A DNA stretch of 20,528 nt from Chara braunii. Its lineage: Eukaryota; Streptophyta; Charophyceae; Charales; Characeae. The notes under the pieces are model-generated. The model was given only the letters and a program-made list of their open reading frames with translations, did no database searches and was not told the DNA's origin. The stretch spans positions 2,730,162-2,750,689 of the forward strand of contig BFEA01000112.1 in the NCBI GenBank assembly GCA_003427395.1, in the 5' to 3' direction. A program made the translations under genes and the position numbers. Below are positions 1 through 8,155 of this stretch, in pieces (the first letter of the stretch is position 1; the number at the start of each line of letters is the position of its first letter).

Positions 1-65
<65 letters not shown>
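1..65. repeat. (TC)n microsatellite
   Basis: Uninterrupted TC dinucleotides at the left edge of the window. Confidence 0.97.
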
Positions 66-66
<1 letters not shown>

Positions 67-119
67 AGCTCCACCCAAATTGCCTCGACTACTGTGACTT
101 CTCCTCAAGCACTGGGTCA

Positions 120-530
120 AGTTCAGTTGAGAGTCACTGAGTTAAGAGTAAGAGTACTCAGTTAACAGTAGTGAATTAAGAATACTGAGTTGAGAATACT
201 AAGTAGCGTCCGTACGTTTTTGTGGTTTCCTGCTGATCGAACATTGCTTATACGATTTTCACTGGTCCGGAGCAAACACTTAAACCAAGTACCAAGTACG
301 AATAAGCATGTAGTTGTTCCAGCAAACGGCAACGTTTTTCTAATGAATACTGAGTTAGGAGTACTGAGTTAAGACTACTGAGTTTCAGTTAAGAGTAACT
401 GCGTTAAGATTACTGAGTCAAGAGTACTGAGTTAATGAGGACTGATTTAATGAGGACTTAACTGAGGACTGAGTTAAGGAGGACTGAGTTAGAAGTACGG
501 AGATGAGAGTCCTGACTTAGCTGCGTTGAC
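120..530. repeat. Degenerate minisatellite, ACTGAGTTAAGAGT-like
   Basis: Units related to TACTGAGTTAAGAG recur at 130-200 and 347-525 with single-base variation, interrupted by about 140 bp of non-repeat sequence. It lies inside intron 2. Confidence 0.75.
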
Positions 531-557
531 TGACTGACTGACTGACTGACTGACTGA
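527..557. repeat. (TGAC)n microsatellite
   Basis: About eight TGAC units at the end of the ACTGAGTT-like minisatellite. Confidence 0.9.
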
Positions 558-845
558 GGAGTCGAGGCAGTTGAGAATCTCTTCAGTGATTGCTGCCTTG
601 ATATCTTGTGATTGCTGCTCTCAAGGGCTTTTTGTAAAGAGGATTGCTGCACTGAGAGGATTGCTGCACATTCTATAAATAGATTCAACCCCCCTCACTA
701 ACCTCTTACCCTCTGAAGCCGTTATCATTATTTATCCACTTCGGTACCCTTTTTCATCGTCTCTTTTCATTTTTTTTGTCTATAATAATCAACAGCATAT
801 CCATAAAAGTACCATTACCCAGTTCCCTTTGTCGAGTACATTACG
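558..845. other. Intron 2 stretch without recognisable feature
   Basis: Nothing is supported here beyond three short ATTGCTGC(C/T/A) repeats at 588-666. Confidence 0.5.
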
Positions 846-962
846 CACATAGTAATACTTAGTCAGCACGTAGTAATACTTAGTGCGTACATAGTAATAC
901 TCTGCGGGTTGACATCATAATAGAGACGAGGAATACTTATTATCCACACAGTGTAGTAATAC
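846..962. repeat. 21-bp minisatellite, CATAGTAATACTTAGT-like
   Basis: Units start at 846, 867 and 888 (exact 21-bp period), with a further decayed copy at about 951. Confidence 0.75.
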
Positions 963-999
963 ATGAGCATAGCAATTGGCCTCGCTTCACTTAATACTC

Positions 1000-1300
1000 A
1001 ATTCTTCTTTCTACTTCTTCTTCTTCTACAAAACTTCCCATTTTTTTTTCCCTCCCTCTCCTTTCGGATCTTCTCGTCACCTCAAACTCTTTGCAGATAC
1101 CCTCCATTCCTACCGTTGGCATTCCTTTACACTTCTTCTTCGTCTTCTTCTTCTTCTTCTTCTTCTTCTTCTTCTTCTTCTTCTTCTTCTTCTCCTCCTC
1201 CTCCTCCTCCTTTCATCTTCTTCTTCTTCTACGAAACTGTATTCCATTTTTATTTCTCCCTTTCCTTTTGTATCTTTGGCACTCCTTTGCACTTGTTCCT
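1000..1300 (-). repeat. Two decayed tandem copies of the exon 2 end and donor
   Basis: The segment GGCACTCCTTTGCACTTG (plus strand 1507-1524, inside exon 2) recurs exactly at 1278-1295 and with changes at 1118-1134. The distal copy (about 1000-1136) still reads [17 protein letters not shown] on the minus strand and is followed by GTGACG where the real donor has GTGAGC. The nearer copy (about 1215-1300) reads KCKGVP and then lacks about 45 bp spanning the rest of the exon end and the donor. All three share the intron stretch AAATAAAAATGG-like plus (T/C)GTAGAAGAAG-like sequence, so the duplicated unit covered exon end, donor and early intron. Confidence 0.8.
1131..1233. repeat. (TTC)n/(CTC)n microsatellite
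   Basis: A long TTC run followed by TCC units, read as (GAA)n in the CAF-like transcript, lying between two decayed copies of the exon 2 end. Confidence 0.95.
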
Positions 1301-1352
1301 CTTCTTCGTCTTCTTCGTCTGCTGCTGCTGCTTCTTCTGCTTCTTCTGCTTC

Positions 1353-1378
1353 TTTTTTTTTTTTTTTTTTTTTTTTTT
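1353..1378. repeat. Poly-T run (26 bp)
   Basis: Poly-T on the plus strand, which is poly-A in the CAF-like transcript, within intron 2. Confidence 0.95.
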
Positions 1379-1469
1379 GGTACAAACAGGGCCTTATGCT
1401 TCTTCTGCTTCTTCTAAATAACTTTCTTCCATTTTTATTTATCACTTTGCTTTTGCATCTTCTGCTCAC

Positions 1470-1597
1470 CTCAAGCTCTTTGCAGAGACCCTCCATATCT
1501 ACCGTTGGCACTCCTTTGCACTTGATCTTGCAAACGCGTCGCCGTTTCCAGTGTGTATGGACGTTATCCACCATGTTATGCGTCAGACCATCCCTGC
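1470..1597 (-). CDS. CAF1/CAF2-type gene, exon 2 (CRM domain core)
   Basis: A 128-bp internal exon: two bases completing the Gly codon split by intron 1, then 42 codons. It begins after TTTGTTAG (acceptor) and ends GAG|GTGAGC (donor), so both borders are canonical. It reads [20 protein letters not shown] followed by [20 protein letters not shown] and LE. The [20 protein letters not shown] core is highly characteristic of chloroplast CAF-type CRM domains; the mitochondrial relatives I know differ here. The CRM domain is an RNA-binding fold related to bacterial YhbY. The C-terminal half, with the GG...LYLFRGRNY motif, is expected in the next exon. I see nothing like it in 1-1469, so it should lie beyond the left edge. 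The reading frame stays open past the donor to about 1110, so intron retention would add about 120 residues of Glu/Arg-rich sequence. Confidence 0.92.
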
Positions 1598-2270
1598 CTA
1601 ACAAAGAAGGGGTAGGAAACCAGGAGATGCAAGAGAGGAAAGAAACAGAAAGAGAAAGGGAGAGGGAGGGAGGGAGGGAGGGAGAGAGAGAGAGAGAGGA
1701 TAAGGGAGAAAGGCGAGGAAAAGGGGACGGGAGGAGGAGNGGAATGTGAGGAGGGCACGAGCGAGAGATCATGGCATGACGGGTCGAGGGAGAGGACATG
1801 AAGAGCGGCAGAGCAAGGCACAAGCAGGACCGATGAATAAAAATTAGAAAAATACTGATAAGCATAAGCACAAATTAAGTTTGAAAAAAAACAAAAAAAA
1901 AAAACAATATGATAGATTGCGTTGAATAGTTGGGGAGGTGCAGTGACTGGCCATTGCTCGGCGCTACCGGTAGCACCGCTGATTTCCCCCGTCGGCAATG
2001 CCTGCCCACCCCTCGCCACCGTGATGAGGGACTGGTACAGCCTTGCTCTCGCAACACAGCTGTGGTGCAAACCTACCCCGTGGGCTGGGGAGAGATCCGG
2101 GTTGGTTGATGTTCCCCCGTACTATAAATAGACTAGTGAGACGATGAGATAGATGCGTACTACCAAGAAAGAGGAAATAGATTGAGAAAGAGGGAAAAAA
2201 AATAAAAAAAATTGTTAATAATTTTGTCAACTAACAAAACTTTTTTTTTTAAGCGGTTCCCCTTTGCCCC

Positions 2271-2327
2271 AGCGCTGGGAACCCGAAAGTCCCAAGCGCT
2301 GGGAACCCGAAAGTCCCAAGCGCTGGG
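2271..2327. repeat. 24-bp tandem repeat, 2.4 copies
   Basis: AGCGCTGGGAACCCGAAAGT plus CCCA, repeated from 2271 and 2295, with a partial third copy at 2319. The first two copies are identical. Confidence 0.95.
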
Positions 2328-2689
2328 TAGAAAAAGGGCAAGTGCGAGCTCCCGTGCATCATATCCAAGTCAAAGCGAATATACACACAGTCACTCGAGA
2401 TTGACAATCAACAAAGACCCGCACAGCGGAAAATGTCAAATGGGGGCCCACCAAAAAAAAGAAAAAAAGAAAGAAAGGACCACCACCGATCTTTCAGGCA
2501 AAACCTGGCGGCAGTCGTCCTTGGGGTTGTCGTCAACTGAAAGCGGACGAAGCGCTGGCTGAAGGCGAGAGCCACAGACGAGTCAGCTGAAAGAGAGAGG
2601 ACAAACTACCATTTTTAGCCTTATTTTTATTTATTATAATTTTATATCTAGAAAAAAAATAAAAAAAACTAAAAGCCTAGTAGAGGTTC

Positions 2690-3310
2690 CAACTGTGTCC
2701 CAACTCATACAGTTGTAAGCTGCAACGGGTACAGAGGTACTACAGTAAGTTCCTGAGACAGTTCCATCTGGTACTGCGGCTTTTGAGTTCCAAAAGGTAG
2801 CAGATGGGAACTCTGCCAGTTGGAACTTACTGTAATACCTCTGTATATTAACAAAAGGTACCAGATGAGACAGCTCCATCTAGTTCTGGGACTTCCCAAG
2901 AGGTACCAGATGGAACAATGCCACTTGGTACTTAATACCTCTGTATTAAAGTCCTCAGTACCAGATGAAACAGTGCCAGTTTTGGAACTTGATACCTCTG
3001 TATTAAGTTCCACCAACTGGCACTGTTCCGTCTGGTACTGAGGACTTTTGAGTTCCAACAGGTACCAGATGGAACTGTCCCAGTTGGTACTTACTAATAC
3101 CTCTGTATCAAGTTCCAACTGGCACTGTTCCATCTGGTACTGGGGACTTTTGAGTTCCAACAGGTACTGGAGGTTTTGGTTCCTCCCAATGATACAGGGC
3201 TTCACAGTTCAAATGGGTACTGAGGTTCTGTTCCAGCTGATGGAGGGGGTTCAGGTTCCAATGGTGCGGGCCCCAGCAGCTGGTACTAAGGTTTTAAGTT
3301 CCGAATTGTA
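2690..3310. repeat. Cluster of inverted minisatellite units
   Basis: GGTACCAGATGGAAC-like and GTTCCATCTGGTAC-like motifs alternate through about 600 bp, together with AATACCTCTGTATTA and GGACTTTTGAGTTCCAA blocks. Facing copies can form hairpins; the clearest pairs 3025-3038 (GTTCCGTCTGGTAC) with 3061-3075 (GGTACCAGATGGAAC), with complementarity extending outward to about 23 bp around a loop of about 22 bases. The cluster lies in intron 1. Confidence 0.8.
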
Positions 3311-3594
3311 AGGGAACCTCTAATCGGCGGCGTATGCGAGGCATCTACCGGTCCAATCAATCAATGGAACCCACTAACCCACTAATTAGTAATTAGTATA
3401 AACTGACGGATTGACTGAGATAGAGACAGGAGGAGCTTGATTAATTCACTGCATCATGAGTGAATTTCCTGACCAATTACTGGCATGAGACAAAGAAGGA
3501 GACACGGACGACAGAGGAGAAGAGCGAAACCTGGGAGGGAAAGAAAATAAGCCATAAATGCCAGAAAATGTCGAGGGGAATGGGAAAGAAGGGG

Positions 3595-3598
<4 letters not shown>

Positions 3599-3630
<32 letters not shown>
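3599..3630. repeat. (GA)n microsatellite
   Basis: A GA dinucleotide run in intron 1, read as TC in the transcript. Confidence 0.95.
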
Positions 3631-3632
<2 letters not shown>

Positions 3633-3767
3633 AACAAATAAGAGAAGAAGAAGAGAAGAGAAAGGTGACGGTGAGACAGAGGAAGGGTTTTGGCCATCTA
3701 CACCTAGATATTTTATTTTTTTTTACACCTAGATTTACTTGGCGATTGCCGAAAACTAGGCCAAAGA

Positions 3768-3846
3768 GGGGGGAGGGGAGGCGGGAGGGAGGGATGGAAG
3801 GAGGGAGGCGGGAGGGAGGGATGGAGGGAGGGAGGGAGGGAGAGAG
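3768..3846. repeat. (GGGA)n purine run
   Basis: Nearly pure GGGA/GGAG tetranucleotides with interspersed GCG and ATG, read as a CCCT-rich pyrimidine tract in the CAF-like transcript. Confidence 0.9.
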
Positions 3847-4223
3847 AAAGAGAAGATCAGAAGATGAGGAAGAAATTGTGGTAGGAACACAGAGAGCAAG
3901 GTTTTGCAGAGACGTGTCAGGAAAAAAAAAAGATAGATAGAGAGAGAGAGAGAGAGACCAACAAGGTAAGAGAAGAAGACGAGAAAGATAGGTGGTGGAA
4001 ACAAACAGAGAGCAAGGTTATTGCCCATCTACTACCTAGATTCGCTAGGCCAGGAGTAGAAAATGTCAAACAAAATACGGGAAATACGGGAAAGAAAGAG
4101 ACGGGGAGAGGGGGGGGAAGGGGGGGGGAGGGCGGAATGAGGGCAGGGAGAGGCCGAGATGATAAGAGAAGAAGACGAGGAAAGGAAGGAGGTGGGAATA
4201 CAGAGTCCATTTCCATTTCCTAC

Positions 4224-7200
4224 CTAGATTCACTTGTCGATTGCCGAAAGTTAAACTATCTTTTACAAGTTCTTTCACCTCTTCTGGCGTCAGAGGCTCC
4301 CCTTGTACTCCCAACTGATCTCTCTTTCTCTTCAGAGACAGAGACTTGGCACCCAAGAAGGGTCCTGGCGGGTCCATCTGCTTCACGGCCTTTGTCCACG
4401 ATGGAGGACTCAGCGTCCCAGATTGCCGCCAAAGCGACGGCTTGTGGGACTTGGGAGAGGTGATGCGTTCTCCCCCTCCTGCTTGATCAGGACCGTAAGA
4501 TGATGACGTGGCCCGAGATCCCGATCTCACGTCTTCTCTCGTCACGCCCATGAACGCCTTCGAAATCACAATCCCATCCCCTCCTTCTCCCTCTCCTCCC
4601 TCTCCCTCTTCCAGAAACGCTCCGTCTGCTATCCTCTTCAGTCGAGCGGACAAGGGCATCCGGTTCCTGCCCATCTCTACTGTACCACCTCTGTTCCAGG
4701 TCCCATCGGCAGAACCTGGACCTGCAATTGGTCCAGATTCCCAGAGGTTCCTCTTCGACCGAAGACCACCTCCACCTTCTTCCTCTTCAAACACCTTTCC
4801 GTCTGCTATCATTTTCAGTCGAGCGGACAAGGACAGACGATTCCTGGGCATTCCCCCCGTATCACCTTCTTCTCTGTTCCATGTCCCGTCGGCGGGACCT
4901 ACCTCTGGTCCAGATTCCACGATATCCCTCTCTCCTACCATCGATGTACGACCACCTCTGCTGGACCAAGAAGACGACGGCGATGGCGAAGAGGTCCTCT
5001 CGCGTTCCTTCCAACGACCACCTCCACCCTCCCATTCTCTCTCATTGTTGCTGAATCTCGACCCTGTGCTCCAGGTCCCGTCGGCAGGGGGGTCCAAGGT
5101 ATCTCTGTCCGACAGGCGGCGGTTCCTGGGCATGTCCCGCGTACCTTCTTCTCTCTTCCAGGACCGGTCGGCGGGACCCGTCGGTCGTGCAGTTTCCACC
5201 AAGTTATTCCTCTCCCCCGTCGACGTACGACCACCTCCGCTGGACCAAGAAGACGACGGCGATGGCGAAGAGGTCCTCGTGCGTTCCTTCCAACCACCAC
5301 CTCCACCCTCCCATTCTCTCTCATCGTCGCTGAATCTCGACCCTGCGCTCCAGGTCCTGTCGGCAGGGGGGTCCAAGGTATCTCTCTCCGACAGGTGGCG
5401 GTTCCTGGGCATGTCCCGCGTACCTTCTTCTCTCTTCCAGGACCGGTCGGCGGGACCGATAGGTCGCGCAGTTCCCACGAGGTTACTCCTCTCCCCCGTC
5501 GACGTACGGTCCCCTCTGCTGGACCAGGAAGACGACGGCGATGGCGGCGCCCTCGCTCGTTGCTTCCACCCACGACCACCTCCGCCTTCGACGCTGTCCT
5601 GTCGATCGCCACCACCACCTCCACTCTCCCACTCTCTCTCATTGTCCTTGACGAATCTCAACCCTCTACTGCCTGCAGACCGGCTGCGATCTGAGGTCGG
5701 CCCTTCGTAGAAGCCCTTCCACGGAGAACCACCTCCAGTCGCGGCGGACGTCCGACTGTCGGATCGAGATCGCCACCCATCAGATCCCGACCAGGCATCT
5801 CCTCTCGTCTCCGATTTGTTGTCCCGGCCCGCGGGAAATCGGGACTCCCGATTCTGCAGCCGCGGAGGAGGAAAGGGAGAAACGGAGCCCCTCGCCGTCC
5901 TCGACCCGTCGGGGGCGCTCCCTCGCACATCGGGCGCGTACCACCGCCCAGAGGGCGCGTTCCCCCGCCCGTCGAGCACATTCCGCCGCCCGTCTGGCGC
6001 ATTCCCCCTGCTTCGACTGATAGCAGCGGCGGCGCTAGAAGGGGGCGCGTCGGGATACCACCATTCAGGGGAGCCTGGAGGTCGCGCAACGTGGCCATCC
6101 GACCCCTCCGCCGCGGCTCCTCCTCCTCTTTTGTCGCTGACCTTTATCGGCATTTCCGATGCCCTTCCCTGTCTAGAACGGCCCTCCCCCGGTGTGCGCG
6201 ATCCCGGCGGTCGATCGTCAGCGTATCCCGACCTGGCGGACGACGAGCCTGCTTCTCCTCGCCGCCCACGATAGCTCGAGCGCTCTACTGTGCGCTCCCC
6301 ATCAAGACTTCCCTCCCTCGCCGTCCAAGACGACGACCTTCTGCCCCCCGCCTGCGACCTCCATACCTCCCCTCTCCACCTGTTTCCCGCAGGCCGCTGC
6401 TGCCCTCCACCCTCCCCCTCTCCGCCATCTCCTCCCCTCCCGACTTCCGCTCCACCGAACCGCTTCCTTGTCGCCCGATCGCCAGCTCCCCCCCATCGCT
6501 CCCCCTCCTCGGCGGGGGCGCCAGGGCTGTCATCCCCCTCGACAACGGACTCGCCGACCCCTCCAGACGTGGAACCCGCCAAAGACCTGAGGGCGGTCGG
6601 CGACCCGCCCAGCGACCGTTCGCCGCCGGGATCCCCGTCTGGCAACCGGTCGCCATGGCGGCCGGGCCACAACTGACACTCGTCCCGACCGAATTGCGCG
6701 CCGACGGCGGGCGAAGCGGGCTTATTATTGAGTCTACACCGCGGCCACAAGGCGTGACCGGTGCCATCGATGAGTGTCAATGATGATGCGAAATGGGAGT
6801 TAAAAGGGGCCAATAATTTGCCTGCGAAGGAGGGGGGTAGAGGGGTTAACGACCAGCTGGAGACAGGGGGTTTAAAGGGGTTCTGAAGGCGGGGATTTGT
6901 TGAAGACGAACAGAAAGAGGCATCGATAGCGTAAAGAGAATTCCGATCTAAGGACCGCGACGAGGATGATGTCCAGCAAGCACCAGCGATGACGACCCCC
7001 TCCAGGGCGCCACGTGGACAACGATTTTCATTGGCCAACACTCCACGGCAACTGGGACAGACACGTGGTGTACGATAGAGAAGAAATGTAGCGGACGTCA
7101 AAACCGAGGAGCATGTACTCCTCCCCACCATCGCCGGACCAGAGAGCTTCGAACGTCCTTTCCGCCGCCGCCAGCTTCCACCATAGCTGTCCGAGCTTCC

Positions 7201-7356
7201 ACGAAGGTTGCCGATGTCGATGGCCGCACGAGTTTCTCCATCATGAGCAAGAAGAGATGCCGTGCCACGTGGCGACCCAGCAAGCCCGCGCCCATATGCC
7301 TCCGCGGCTAACTGACTTGAGACGGGTGTGGCCAGCTGGGTAACGATTGCGGCCAT
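4224..7356 (-). CDS. CRM-domain splicing factor of CAF1/CAF2 type, exon 1
   Basis: First visible coding exon of a probable chloroplast group II intron splicing factor; CAF1 and CAF2 bind CRS2 and chloroplast introns. The identity rests on the last ~40 residues (about 1005-1045): PPGPFLGAKSLSLKRKRDQLG, then EPLTPEEVKELVKDSL and NRQVNLG, the usual lead-in to a CAF-type CRM domain. The exon ends after the first base of a Gly codon (CTA-G|GTAGGA, phase 1). The preceding ~1,000 residues are low complexity, rich in Gly, Arg, Ser, Asp and Glu, with two 93-residue tandem repeats (about 618-803) and twice-repeated SARLK(M/R)IADG (about 850-920). This leader is much longer than in land-plant CAFs. ATG 7356 (AACATGG) is taken as the start. 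ATG 7131 (GCGATGG) is an alternative: the Ser/Thr/Arg-rich stretch after it, MVGRSTCSSVLTSATFLLYR, resembles a transit peptide. The next in-frame Met after that is at 6153. CAF1 and CAF2 cannot be separated here. Confidence 0.8.
4946..5690 (-). repeat. 279-bp coding tandem repeat in exon 1
   Basis: The plus-strand landmark GTACGACCACCTC begins at 4946 and 5225, and a variant begins at 5504, giving an exact 279-bp (93-residue) period. The first two units are nearly identical and the third is partial and more diverged. Encoded unit landmarks are EREWEGGGG, SPSPSSSWSSRGGRTS, PADRSWKREEGTRDMPRNR and RDTLDPPAD. Related shorter units (177 bp apart, at 4624 and 4801) follow. The period is a multiple of three, so the frame is kept. 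Confidence 0.9.
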
Positions 7357-7956
7357 GTTCCCCTACACGGACAACAGCGACGTTCCAGAGACAGGCAGGC
7401 TCCTTTCTTTGCCAGATATTGCAAGCTTGCACTGTTGGCATTCCACGTGGATGCTTGTCGGACAAGGCCGGAGCCGTGCGGCGCGCGGCGCCATCAACGA
7501 TCAGCGCCGTCGTTCATTTCGTACCCATGGTACAGGGTGATTCACCCTTCGCCATCCAGAACCCGCCGGCAGGGCATGGTCACTTTACCGACAAGGGGGC
7601 TCCCTAATTTTTCGGCCGGACCACAACGGCCCACTCCATGCACACGGGCTCCCTTTGGAAAAGGCTTGGCGGAGGCTCGGCTCTGGCTCTGGCTCAGGCT
7701 CGGGCAAACTTCTTTTTGGATATTTTCTATACGTCCATATGTATGTACACCTCTCAAATCTGCATAAATTGCCGAAGGGGCTCCTTCCACACCACTCCAA
7801 ACTCAAGGGTTTCTTGCCCAACAACGTTCCACGGTGCCCTTCAGTTTCGCTAATCACGGCCCATCGGTGATTAGATTTTCGGGTTTAGCAAATGGGCGGG
7901 AAGAGCTCAAGGGCGGCTCAAGTGCGGCCCAGGCAAACCTGCCCAGTTTTCAAGTC

Positions 7957-7958
<2 letters not shown>
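7357..7958. other. 5' flank of the CAF-like gene
   Basis: About 600 bp with no recognisable gene. It contains a G-box and a short GGCTCT/GGCTCG hexamer run (7666-7703). It presumably includes the 5' UTR and promoter of the minus-strand gene; no clear TATA box is seen at a suitable distance. Confidence 0.4.
7443..7450. promoter_or_regulatory. G-box CCACGTGG upstream of the CAF-like start
   Basis: A perfect palindromic G-box about 90 bp upstream of ATG 7356 on the minus strand. Identical or near-identical cores occur at 7265-7272 (CCACGTGG), 7062-7067 (CACGTG) and 7010-7017 (CCACGTGG). In plants G-boxes bind bZIP and bHLH factors and are common in promoters of light-regulated nuclear genes for chloroplast proteins. 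Function here is inferred. Confidence 0.4.

Positions 7959-8024
<66 letters not shown>
7959..8024. repeat. (CT)n microsatellite
   Basis: An uninterrupted CT run of 66 bp upstream of the CAF-like gene. A second, shorter CT run follows a poly-T at about 8374-8402. Confidence 0.97.
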
Positions 8025-8026
<2 letters not shown>

Positions 8027-8051
8027 CGTCATATCTTTTCTTTTTTTTTTT

Positions 8052-8155
8052 AAACCACCAGTACCTTGCCCAGCTATAAAGTCTGAGACTCCCATTACCG
8101 GCTTGTAAGCCGAGCCTTGCAGAGTCTAGACTTTAGAGCTACTGGTAGCGGGTTT
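8052..8155. mobile_element. Foldback element, about 104 bp
   Basis: An imperfect inverted repeat over its whole length: the left arm AAACCACCAGTACC...AGCTATAAAGTCTGAGACTC pairs with the right arm, whose reverse complement reads AAACCCGCTACCAGTAGCTC then TAAAGTCTAGACTC. The centre is a perfect CGGCTTGTAAGCCG hairpin (8099-8112). It has a T run on the left and an A-rich stretch on the right. No clear target duplication is seen. Confidence 0.6.

Larger units (their letters stand above)
1..1469 (-). other. Intron 2 of the CAF-like gene, 5' part, open at left edge
   Basis: Starts with the donor GTGAGC after exon 2; no acceptor or next CRM exon is seen before the window edge. The transcript strand begins with GAA-rich, purine-rich sequence (1000-1469) that contains two decayed copies of the exon 2 end. 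It then passes through short minisatellites (846-962, 120-530) and ends in a TC run (1-65). No other gene is visible here. Confidence 0.7.
3560..4060 (-). repeat. Decayed tandem copies of the exon 1 end, donor and early intron
   Basis: The real junction (4215-4250) recurs at 4031-4050 as AATCTAG|GTAGTAG on the minus strand and at 3725-3755 as TTCGGCAATCGCCAAGTAAA followed by TCTAG|GTGTAA. A further fragment lies at 3696-3710. Each copy is followed by the same pyrimidine-rich block (CTCTGT...TTCCACC...TCTTCTTCTCTTA), seen near 4205-4150, 4010-3960, 3900-3850 and 3690-3630. The sequence GACATTTTCT then precedes the next copy. Confidence 0.75.
1598..4223 (-). other. Intron 1 of the CAF-like gene
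   Basis: About 2.6 kb, phase 1, donor GTAGGA at 4223-4218 and acceptor TTTGTTAG ending at 1598. In the transcript the first ~750 bases are pyrimidine-rich, with TC and CCCT runs and decayed copies of the donor region. The middle (2690-3310) is a cluster of inverted minisatellite units. The last part holds a 24-bp tandem repeat (2271-2327) and a GC-rich patch at 1925-2115 containing the palindrome CTACCGGTAG. One unresolved base (N) lies at 1740. I see no other gene inside it. Confidence 0.85.

Noticed and set aside
963-1749. Long open frames with poly-Ser, poly-Leu or poly-Phe
   Set aside because: They are produced by the TTC, TCC and poly-T runs and overlap the minus-strand exon 2 and intron 2.
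2118-2130. TATA box CTATAAATAG (also near 673)
   Set aside because: No plus-strand gene follows either site; both lie inside introns of the minus-strand gene.
4508-5710. 400-codon plus-strand open frame (Ser/Pro-rich)
   Set aside because: It is antisense to CAF-like exon 1 and results from its GC-rich, repeated codons; it shows no recognisable domain.
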